Positions 12,001 through 20,895 of a stretch of DNA of 24,460 nt are shown here, piece after piece. Position 1 is the stretch's first letter; the number at the start of each line of letters is the position of its first letter. Under the pieces are notes generated by a model that worked only from the letters and a program-made list of their open reading frames with translations, was not told the DNA's origin and searched no databases. The position numbers and the translations under genes were made by a program. Origin of the DNA: Ettlia oleoabundans (Eukaryota > Chlorophyta > Chlorophyceae > Chlamydomonadales); the NCBI GenBank assembly GCA_019693395.1, contig JAAMXP010002511.1, positions 1 to 24,460 on the forward strand, read 5' to 3'.

Positions 12001-12759
12001 CGATGCTGCAGGCTGTAACATCTTCAGGCTGCAAAGTTCCAACCTTACGACTGCTGCAGAGACAAAGGGCGGCACGAGCTGTGCAGCTATGTGTCGTGGA
12101 CAGGAGCGCCCTATGTGACGCTAGGATGCAGGGGGAGCCGACCGCACGCCAAGCTGGCATCCCGCTGCTGGCCGCTCGACAGTCCCAGATGTTTTGTGGT
12201 TTCTGCACGCCGTACAGCCCGACGGTGCCCAAAGATGCAGCGGCTGTGTTCTGCCACTGTAGAATGCACGTACAGGTAGAGTGCCGACTGACCTACCTGA
12301 GTACAACGAAAAAAATCCCTAGAGTCCAACCGAATGCTTTGGTCTGAACGAGACAAATAAACGGCGTTCAGCAGGCGACAAGGGCAGGTCAGCCTTCCGG
12401 GATGCCCACGACACGCAATGCTGCCTTGAACGAAGAGGGTCACTTACCATGTATACGGCAAGGGGAAACATGGCAATCGATGGGATGCAACGGAGAGAAG
12501 CAAACTCGTGTTAATCCACTCCGGACTGGCGTTCCTGCAAAATGCCGCTCTGCAACCCACCAAAAGGAGCCAAAGGGAGCAGCGAAGCAGGCAGCGGGCT
12601 CGGCGAGGGGGGCCCATACGTCAAAATAAGTCTAGGGATTGGCATCTGACCCAGCGCCAGCAAGGCCGGGCGCCGCTTAGCAGCCTGCCAGCCAGTGGAC
12701 TGGGAACGCCATCTTTGCAACCCCCGCTCGACGTAACCTGCAATAAACATACCCCTCAT
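9025..12759 (-). CDS. Six-span membrane protein of unknown function, with a duplicated exon
   Basis: Exons: 12759-12651, 11815-11705, 11446-11268, then 10944-10822 or 10673-10554, then 10327-10270, 9478-9374, 9116-9025. Using one of the pair gives 258 (or 257) residues. Predicted spans include LLLYYRLAMLGWALFIGL, LVFVFYTVWNWWLLTAFF, the duplicated TWLVL.PM segment, GVNAVMMLGELLLN, GWLALWSSLFGVWSAVF and AYLGLFAVHWVAYLTVM. A basic loop follows span 2. The layout FYT.W, then H..NAV..L.E..LN, then YPFLD resembles an uncharacterised plant transmembrane family (Arabidopsis At1g10660 type), more distantly FAR-17a/AIG1-like proteins. That comparison is from memory. The start is the weakest part: 12759 is the first ATG in the open frame, but an acceptor-like TTTATTGCAG at 12747-12738 allows an upstream exon I could not find. 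The 835-base (11816-12650) and 791-base (9479-10269) introns hold no recognisable gene. Confidence 0.7.
10051..10108. repeat. 21-base tandem repeat, about 2.7 copies, in an intron
   Basis: Units start CATCAGTCA at 10051 and 10072, end TGCGGTA, and a partial third copy starts at 10093. The first two differ at two positions. It lies within an intron of the six-span protein gene. Confidence 0.75.
10554..10673 (-). other. Duplicated exon, copy A (40 codons)
   Basis: A 120-base open exon bounded by acceptor CCGCAG and donor GTGAGG, phase 0 at both ends. It encodes a segment starting MSFAVDLLTWLVLAPM and ending CFESYN. Aligned with copy B it has about 17 identical residues of 40, concentrated in VD..TWLVL.PM, DP and the final ESYN. 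It lacks the His-His pair of copy B. It has no stop codon, which argues against decay. Confidence 0.7.
10822..10944 (-). other. Duplicated exon, copy B (41 codons)
   Basis: A 123-base exon with acceptor TTTGCAG and donor GTGAAG, phase 0 at both ends, 148 bases upstream of copy A in transcript order. It encodes a segment starting MTLVVDGTTWLVLVPM and ending HHNLESYN. It joins equally well to exon 3 and to the exon beginning QHGVNAV. Confidence 0.75.
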
Positions 12760-13520
12760 CAAGAAATGCTCAAGGCTTAGGTCCTCCAGCCAGGCAGCAC
12801 TGCATCTGCCTCCACTCTTGCAAATGGAGTAAAGCTCTGCATCTGGGCAGTGGGCCAGCCTGCTGGCCGTGGTCCTGCCAGCAGAAATAAGCAAAACTAA
12901 GCTACGAGGTCTCTTGCAATTTATCCTGATGGTACCAGCTGCTGAAACAATTCAAGTAGCGTTTGTCAAAATAGGGGCTTGGCAAGCAAGGCAGCGGGTG
13001 GCCATATGTATGCACATGGCAGCATGCCTGCCACTTCGCCACTTTCAGCCTGCCACTAGGCGGCAGCGTGCATGAGCCGGATACATCGAAAACAATGCAA
13101 TGCAATGCAATGCAGTGAGGTGCTGGAAGGACCATAACAACATACAGGGGAATGCAGCTGATGTGAACAACGGTGCAGTGCAGTGCTGCCACCCACGCGT
13201 ACGGGCGGGAGACAGTGCAGGAATGGGAGTCGAAAGCAAGTGAAGTGTGTGTTTTTAAGAAGCGACCTGTGTGTCTCGATTGAATTGGGTACAGCGGTAG
13301 GGATACAAGGCTGGTGTGTTTAATGGCAGTGCATTTGATGATCGTGGAAGTTCAGGATACAAAAGGCCCGACCAGCTGAATTCCTAAGGCCAAAGCCAAC
13401 CAGCAACTCGGTACAAAACAGCAGGGCGCACCACAATGGCACTGCCACCAATGGGTGCCCCTCTCACTGTTCAAAATATGGTATATGGCTGGTATGCCCA
13501 ATCGCTGGTTTAATCATCAG
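12760..13520. other. Intergenic: F-box gene 3' UTR and upstream region of the membrane protein gene
   Basis: 761 bases between two minus-strand genes. It should contain the F-box 3' UTR, the promoter of the six-span protein gene, and possibly a missing first exon of that gene. I see no TGTAA on the minus strand. The only distinct structure is an AATGC microsatellite at 13094-13114. Confidence 0.45.
13094..13114. repeat. AATGC pentanucleotide microsatellite, 4 copies
   Basis: Four perfect AATGC units plus one base in the intergenic region. Such a tract is likely length-variable between strains. Confidence 0.85.
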
Positions 13521-15872
13521 TTAAGGCAGCAGTTGGGGCACTGCAACTTCGGCTGCCAGGTTTGCAAGCACCACTGGAGAGCCTACTCCAGTGGCTGCAG
13601 ATGCTGCAGGCACTACTATGGCAGCAGCCTGCTGTCCCAGCTGCAGCGCAATCGGCTGGCCAGGGGGCGCTGCAGGGCCGGGCAACGCCTCCTCTGCAGC
13701 TGCCGCCGCCTCCAAAGCTGCGGCGCCGGTGCCCGAGGCTCCTCCCGCCTCAGGAGCGCCAGTTCCAGCAGCCAAACCAGGGATAGCAGCAGCAGCAGCA
13801 GCAGCAGGCAGCTCCTCCAGTTCCTCTTCCAGCTCAGCTGCCAACTCCACATCTGCACAGCACAGGCAGCCAAGCAGCGAGCCGGCCGTCACCCATTCCT
13901 AGTGGTGGTATGCTCTTGCGTTCCCCTCAACAGGCTCAGTACACACGGCACTTTGCAGCACAAAACTAGAAGCTTGGGTGCCCCCAACACTTTCACTATC
14001 CTCAGCAGGTAGCCACAGCATGTCATACCACAGCCTTTGCACCAACACCCCATGACCCACCTAAATCCACCTCCTCGTCGTCACTCCACTCCTCCTCAGC
14101 CGCAGCCTCAAGTGCCGCCAGCTGCTCAGGGGCAGGTGGGCACGGCGCACCATGCCGCTGCCACTCATCCCGCTCCTCAGCACTCAGCCGCCGCAGACCG
14201 CCAACGTAGCTGCAGAACCAAGCAGGACAAGGGTGGGGTATTTATACACACAATGCCTGCCCCAGCCACACTACCTACTGCTTTTGCGTGCCACTCCCTA
14301 GCTGCCTGCCTGCCCGCACCAGCCCCTCTACCCCATGCAACCTTGCGTGTCACGGGCCAGCCAGGCAGGGCAGCAGCACTTGTAGTAATGGGTTGCCAGT
14401 AGATACAGCCAGCCAGCGTGGCTCACCCAAAGCTGCAGTCACCGTTCACCACCGCCTCCTTGCCGGGCTTGATGGGCGCCTTGACGCGGTGCCACACACT
14501 GGTACGCGGGTACTGCCTGTACTTACGACAGAGCGGTGGCAAACCAGGGTAAAATAGGTGCGAAATGCGGGGCACGGACACGCAGAAGCGCACAATAACA
14601 CCGAGCCAGCTCATCTCAGCACTGTGCGCGACCAACAGAGCACCTGAAAACAATTGCAATCAAATTTTATAAGTCTCACCTGAAAACGAAGGTGACTTTG
14701 TTGCCCCGAACGCTCTGCACCGTGCCAAACCACCAGCCAAAGGGGTGGGACCGGCGCCCCTTCCACTGCACCTCCACCTCCTCCCCCACGCTCAGCCCAA
14801 CAGGGCAGGTGCTCCTGCAGTGGGTGATAAAGCAGAAGCGGATGATGAAGCAGAACCAGCGTATAGAATGCCGGCGATGTGGCAACACACGAGGCGTAAA
14901 TATTGTTGCAGGCAAGCTGCTTGATTTACTCAAGTGCCTTAGCAACTTAACGCAGCAACTTAGTAGGTGCAGCGTTGCAAACTGGGTATTAGCAGCCCAC
15001 CGCACCTGTTGTCAAACACACCATAAGGGCTGCTGCTTGCAGGTGCCAGCCGCAGCCGCTCCTGCACGACGTCGGACTCCACCACAGCAGGCATGCGCCC
15101 CATGCTTAGGTAGCGAGCGCGGAACAGCATGGGCTGGGCAGTGTCGCCGTGCAGCAAGCCGCGAGCGCTGGCAGGGGCTAGGCTGCAGGTGGCGTCGTAG
15201 GTACTAAGCAAGAAATCCTCCTGCTCATTTTCTGCAAGCGGGAAAGCAAGCAGGGCAGAATGGTTGGCTGTACAGCACCCGCACTATGGGGGCACTATGG
15301 CAACTGCCGGTTGTACCAGACGGTTGCTGGTGGCCCAACCAACTCGCGCATATAGCTGCCTCTCGGTCACAGCGTCATTAGCACCCACCTAGCTCGCGGT
15401 TGAACACCTGGGCCTCAAAGGGCAACCCTGCCACCAGGCCTGACAGCCGCTCACGCCAGCGGCGACCCTCCCACCACAAAGGTGGAGCCGTCGAGGCATT
15501 GAGGAGGGACACAAGGCGAGGCAGGTGCCTCACAACTATCGCGCCCCAGAGCTTATCTTCCACGAGGGCAGCCAGTTTGCTGTTAATGCATGCCACTGCA
15601 GGACAGGGCAGGCAGACAAGCCGCAGCAAGTGAGGCTGGGACTTTGGCGCCGGCAGTGTGCGGGCGCTGACGACAGAGGTGTTAGAGCTGCCGAGACTGT
15701 CCCGAGTCCGGACAACAACGACGCTCTTCCGGCGGGGCAAGAGCTCGTGCTCATACGAAATCGGGCTGCTAAGTCACCGACCTGACGATAGTTCGCGCGC
15801 GGCCAAGCGCGGTAGCATCTCTTCCAGCAGCACCTCGTTGGGCAACCTCTCGAAATCGCTTAGTTCCCCCAT
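13521..15872 (-). CDS. F-box protein with an unassigned Trp-rich central domain
   Basis: Exons: 15872-15782, 15595-15389, 15231-15006, 14814-14680, 14516-14427, 14209-14061, 13852-13521. Phases agree and give 409 residues ending in TAA. The N-terminus is a good F-box: FERLPNEVLLEEMLPRL (about 7-23), then VACINSKLAALVEDKLW (31-47) after one intron. It would bind SKP1 in an SCF ubiquitin ligase and present a substrate through the rest of the protein. Residues about 175-262 form a compact unit with VGEEVEVQWKGR, HPFGWWFGTVQSVRGNKVTF and VWHRVKAPI. This could be an SH3-like/Tudor-like barrel, but that is inference only. Acidic EEEWSDDEEVDL follows at about 287-298. The last 110 residues are Ala/Pro/Gly-rich with poly-Ala from GCT repeats (complement of 13785-13807). 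The substrate is unknown. Confidence 0.8.
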
Positions 15873-16167
15873 TCCCAAGGCAATGCTAGCGTCTGTGAGT
15901 CAAAAACGTCCAACGAAACGGGAGTGGTTATGTGCCGTTGAGCCTATAATCACGTATTAAAAAGTGATCAGCAAGTGGGAAGCCTAGAGTACTCCTTCCC
16001 GAGGGTCTATGCGAAGAACACGGCCACTGGGTGAGCTGGCACCGGTGCCACGCAGGCGAGTCCTCCTCCGGGTCATCCCGAAGCTATCCCGCTGATCCAA
16101 AGGCAGTGGACGTTGTAATAATCGTTCGTGTCCTGATCTGACGGTCAGCAATACGTTCAGTGCCGAC
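15873..16167. promoter_or_regulatory. Divergent promoter region, F-box gene / M20 peptidase gene
   Basis: 295 bases between two divergent start codons. It is more AT-rich than its surroundings near 15940-15970, where CCTATAATCACG and TATTAAAAAG occur. The latter is a possible TATA-like element about 205 bases before the peptidase ATG. Nothing here is diagnostic, and both UTRs must also fit. Confidence 0.45.
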
Positions 16168-19100
16168 ATGGCCAGAGGCCTGCACTTTGCTGTTCTTGTG
16201 CTTGCGGCTGCCATCGGCTATGGGCTTTTCAGAGCATCACCATACGTTCAAGATCCCGAGGACGTCGCAGTGAAGCCCCAGCCACTGGGACTGGATGCTG
16301 AGACGGAGGCGGGTGCGGCGGCACGCTTTGCCAAGGCGCTCACTTTCCCAGCCATCACAAATGGCTCTGCGCCCAACCACATCGGCAACCCGGCTCCATT
16401 CCAGCATCTGCACGAGCACCTGGAGCGTTCCTTCCCAAATGTATATAAAAAGCTGGAACATGAGCGGGTGGGTAGCGGCAGGTTGAATCCTGCCAGCTGG
16501 GGAGAAGGTGGTGGGAGATGGCTGGTGATGGGTGTGTGATGTGGCTCCGAAGCCCGTCTTCCTTAAAGCAAACTGAATGGAGGATGTCTTGACAGTTGCG
16601 TTGAACCTGTTGCAGGTCAATGAATACTCCATCCTCTTCACCTGGAGGGGCAAGAACCCCGTGCTCCCCCCGCTGCTGTGAGTGTTTTGCAAGGTTTCCC
16701 CTCTTCCTTTTGTAGCTAGCTGGCTGGCAGAATTGCAGGAGGCAGACGGTCAGCGGGCAAAAAGGAGGCATTTGCTTTAGGATTTGGGGCAGACCGCAAT
16801 TTGCTAAAGCCCTGCAGGGACCGTGATTGGCTGGCCGGGCGCTACCTTTTGCATGCCTGCACCCCATGTCCTTGCCCCTGCACAGATTCATGAGTCACTT
16901 TGATGTGGTGCCAGCCCCGGAAGGGGCGGGCTACAACTGGACGTACCCGCCTTTCTCAGGGACCATTGCTGACGGGTACGTGGGTGGGTGGATGGGCAGG
17001 GTGGCTGCTGGCCAGCTTGGCATGCTGCATTGGTGAAGTGCTTTGCTACGCTGGAGTACACAGTGCACGCGCAATGTCAACAATTGCTGAGCTCGTCTGC
17101 TGTTTGCCAGCCAACCTCCAGCCTCGCTAAGGCCAACAGCAGCGCATCTCCAGTCTCCACCCAACAGCTCTCCGTCGCCGGCCCTGCAGGTACGTTTGGG
17201 GGCGTGGGGCGCTGGATGTGAGGGTGACTGTGCTGCAGCAGCTGGAGGCACTGGCGCTGCTGCTACGCGAGGGTTACGTCCCAGACCGCACACTGATGCT
17301 CGCCTTTGGACATGATGAGGAGGTCGGAGGGGAGGCAGGTGGGTACATTTGGCACACAATTGAGCAGGATGTATGGTACCCCTAAAAGGCAGTGCAGTAG
17401 TGTGTGAAAGCATTCTGCAGCATGCCGGATTAGTGCACCAGTGTGTTTGACTCAGCACCAACGGGGCAAAGGCTTGTGACAGCGCCAGTCACAAGAGCGG
17501 CTGGCAGATTTTTCATCACAAGCTTTGCCTGCTTCTATGCCTGCCTTTCCGCCCTGCCTTCTGCAGGTGCGGGTGCCATAGCCGCACTGCTGGCATCACG
17601 TGGGGTGCAGCTGGAGCTTGTGCTGGATGAGGTGGGTGGACACATGGGGCTGGCTTACCAGCAGTGGTGCTTGCTCTGATGCCACTGCACAATTTGGCTG
17701 GAAGACGTAGCGGGCAGTGCCACTCTGCCTTGGACCATGTCGTGCGCCGATTCCCGCAACCCTTTCAAGAGCCCGGCCCATGGGCCCGTTGTGGGTGTGT
17801 GGCACCCTGCAGGGCGGCGTGATAATGATGGACGGCATCGCTGGACCCAACTTCAAACTCGTGGAACAGGTGCAGACAGAATTCAGCCATGCCAGGTTTC
17901 TTCATGCCTGGTCAAACTTAACGCTCTGCGTGCCGGGGATGGGGAAGCCACGCTATGTGCCTCACTCGTCACGCTTGCGCTCAACCGTCGGTGCAGCCAC
18001 TGGCGCTGGTGGGCACAGCTGAGAAGGGCATTGAGACATGGACAATTTCTGTGAGGGGGGACGGCGGCCACAGCAGCATGCCGCCGGTGGACGGCTCTTC
18101 AGGTGCACCGCTGCTCCTGTTTACCCCCTAACCTTACAGGTTGTCACATCAGTAAATGGCCTGTAGAGTTGGGCAGTCAACAACATAAGCTGTTTTAACT
18201 TACAACGGGCAATGCATTACGATTCTGCAAAATCGTTAAACCTTGGCCGTCAGGATGTTGTTGCGCTGCTGGATCCGATACTACTGCTACTGCCTGCCGG
18301 CCTATCGCAGTGGCCTCCCGCATCAGCCGCATTGTGGCGGCCATGGACGGCTACCCAACAGCAACCAAGCTGGGCCCGCCCACCACCGAGTGGCTGCAAG
18401 CCCTGGCGCCTTCTGTCAAGCTGGCACCGCTGCGCATGCTGTTGCAGAACGCCAACAACTGGGTGGGTGCCTGACTTGACTGCTGCGGGTTCAGTCATGC
18501 TGGCATGGCAGCGTGGTGGCACTGGTGGCCTGGGTGAGGCACTTGATTTGATTTGCAACCACTGCTGGCAATTGTATGCCTGCAGAGCTGTGGCAGACTG
18601 ATCAGACCAGCATCAGTCCCCCCTCTGTGCCCCCTTGATTTCTTCCTAGCCTAAGCCCTGCTGCGCTTTGTCTCTGCAGGTTGTGAATCCTGTGCTAGGG
18701 CAGCTCCTGGGGCAGGCGGGCAAGGAAGTCAACCCCTTTGTGCGCACAACCTGTGGTGTGGTGCGCCCTTGGCTCTTGCTGTGTGCTGTTGTGCTGACTC
18801 CATTTCAAACTGCCCTGCTCCAGGCAGCAAGTTTGTGCGACGCTGCTTTGTAGATGAAGCAGCTTTCAGGGCCATTGTTGGCTTGGCACACTGGTTTGCC
18901 GCCTGGCAAATGGCTGGCACAAGTGGCCTGTGCTGTGTCGATGTGCTGGCATGCAGGTGGCAGTGGAGGCAGGCGGCATTGCCCACAACGTGCTGCCACG
19001 CACCGGGAGCATCACAGTCAACTGCCGGGTGCTGCCAGGCATGTACCCCCGCCGCATTATGATAAACGTGCCTGCTCCACCCCCCTGCAGCCCGGGTCAC

Positions 19101-20357
19101 CTTCAGCAGCAGCAGCTTTCAAGTTGTTGTCCCGGGGGGGAGGCACTACCGTTCTTGCATTACTCGCGGCTGACATTGACCGCCCCGACTGTACTGCCTC
19201 ATCCCTCTCTGTTCCTCGCAGCACTAGGCTGCAGGGGCTCGCGCTGATTTTGCTGCCGCATGTTTGAATCAAGTGTGGTTTTGGTTTGCCGGTCAACCAC
19301 ATATCACGCATGCAGGGCACAACTCATCCTTCGTCGCCGAGTACCTTCGAATGGTGACACGAAGGGAAGGCCCCAATGTGTCGCTGCACCGGCATGAGGT
19401 GCGACCATGACTTACAACAGAATGCGGAGATGCTGTCAATGGCTGTGCTGAGACCGTGACACAGGCAGGGCCTACACACACCCTGTTTCTGTTACTGCTG
19501 CTGATCCTGTTGTCACAGGTTTGTGCTTTGCACGAAGTTGGGCTATATCAGCCACTCTGTGCAAAGCCGTGCCAGCTGCCCGCATTACCTGCCTGCTTCT
19601 CCTGCCACACACATCTGTTGCTCCCCTGTTTCATGCTTCCACATGCAGGGCGACGTGCCTGCCTCCCCTGTAGCGGCAGCCAGCGGGCCCCACTGGCAGC
19701 TGCTCAAGCAGGCCATCCTGGAGACTCTGCAGCCGCCGCAGGGCCTGCTGGTGGCGCCCTACCTCGTATCGTGAGCAACCGGCATGCCTGACTATTTGCT
19801 GCTGGCGGTGATAGTGTGTTTTTGATAATGGTGGTGGTGATGCTCCTGCTGCTGTCCTGTGACTCGTCTGGTCTTTTAACGGGACTACCTGCTCCACCGT
19901 TGTACGGGACTACCTGCTCCACCGTTGTGGACAGCTGCCCACCTGGCACCCCGTTGCCCCCACATACTAATGCAGGGGCATGACCGACAGCCGGCACTAC
20001 ATCTCACTGGCGGGAGGCCGTGTGTACAGGTTAGTGCAGTAGATTAGCTTCCAACTTTGATGGCAGATTTGAGAGCAGCACACAACCAGTCGGACTGTGC
20101 CTGGACATGAACTACGGCCCACAGGTGCACCTGATGCATGCAGGTTCTGCCCCCACCGCTTCACCCGTGCCGACATCTCCCGCGTGCACGGTGTGGATGA
20201 GCGTATCGCTGTGGACGATTTCCTGCGTGGCATCGGCTTCTACCGCCGCATCTTCCAGCTGGCCAGCGCAGATGAGAGCAGCACCGAAGCGGTGGCAGCG
20301 GCAGCGGCAGCAGCAGGCAGCGTAGGAACAGAAGGCGGTGCGGCGACAACTGCTTAA
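16168..20357 (+). CDS. M20 metallopeptidase, PM20D1 / carboxypeptidase S type, membrane-anchored
   Basis: Exons: 16168-16467, 16616-16677, 16886-16975, 17190-17338, 17567-17631, 17813-17869, 17997-18102, 18311-18462, 18680-18757, 18957-19038, 19316-19398, 19649-19770, 19976-20029, 20144-20357, giving 537 residues. The N-terminal hydrophobic stretch (about 6-21) suggests a signal anchor facing the vacuole or secretory lumen. Expected zinc ligands are H125 (SHFDVVPA), D160 (WGRGALD), E195 with catalytic E194 (GHDEEVGG), D221 (LVLDEGG) and H482 (VHGVDE). H266 (GGHSSMPP) is the usual dimerisation-domain histidine. Relatives hydrolyse Gly-X peptides (yeast Cps1) or make and cleave N-acyl amino acids (animal PM20D1); the substrate cannot be told from sequence. 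The residue two after D160 is Arg where I recall Lys. The exon 9 donor (GTGGTG) is weak and one intron is GC-AG. The C-terminal tail is poly-Ala. Confidence 0.88.
19039..19315 (+). other. Probable GC-AG intron in the M20 peptidase gene
   Basis: The exon ending VNCRVLPG must join in phase 1 to the exon reading HNSSFVAEYL. The only join that keeps phase and matches the family's short LPG turn uses CCAG followed by GCATGT as donor and GCATGCAG as acceptor. The nearby GT donor at 19043 would break the frame. Confidence 0.55.
19880..19928. repeat. 25-base direct tandem repeat in an intron
   Basis: The unit CGGGACTACCTGCTCCACCG plus TTGTA occurs at 19880-19904, and again from 19905 with its first 24 bases identical. 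It lies in the intron before exon 13 of the M20 peptidase gene. Confidence 0.85.
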
Positions 20358-20895
20358 GCTGCGTGGGGGAGCGTGCACAAGTGAGACGAGGCGACAGCAG
20401 ACAATTTCGATGCCGAAGGACCCTGCTGATTGGAGCCCTTTGCTGGATGAAAAGTGCTGCTGTACTGGGCCATGCACAGTTGTCTTTTTGCTGGAGGGTT
20501 GCACCAACAACTGGGCTTCGCCACCTGACCTTCCCCCCTTTGTATTGCATATTGTAAGGCACGTATTTAGCATGTAGTACAAACCATTTCAAGTCAGGTT
20601 AGTAGCATGTAGGGTTTGACATGTGTGCAAAGTGAGAATCTGGCGGGTTCCACCCTCCTCCATTCAAGCTCTGGCCAGCCGTAAGAACAGAGATGGAGGC
20701 CCAGCAGCCCAGGGAGTTATGCAAGGCAGCTCAAAGTGTTCAAGGGGGTGGGCACTGGCTCCGCATCTGCACATTGGTGTAGTTGGGTTGAGCGGCGCAA
20801 GAGGTTGCCGTGCTTGCACTTGCCTGATGCCCCAGTTTGTCACCGACCAAACATGCTTCTGTGCCTCCACATGTCAGCCAGACCCGGTGCCTCCC
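20358..20895. other. Convergent intergenic region (3' UTRs)
   Basis: 538 bases between the stop codons of the M20 peptidase and propeller genes. It holds the peptidase poly(A) signal. No matching minus-strand TGTAA for the propeller gene is visible. I see no other gene. Confidence 0.55.
20553..20557 (+). terminator. TGTAA polyadenylation signal of the M20 peptidase gene
   Basis: TGTAA is the standard poly(A) signal in chlorophycean algae. This copy is about 196 bases past the peptidase stop codon, in an otherwise non-coding stretch. Confidence 0.6.

Noticed and set aside
13455..14012. Long plus-strand open frame of 185 codons opposite the F-box C-terminus
   Set aside because: It is the complement of the Ala-rich, GC-rich last exon and its 3' flank; composition alone keeps it open and it has no conserved motif.
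16441..16452. TATATAAAA-like sequence
   Set aside because: It lies inside exon 1 of the M20 peptidase, in the codons for VYKK, so it is not a promoter element there.
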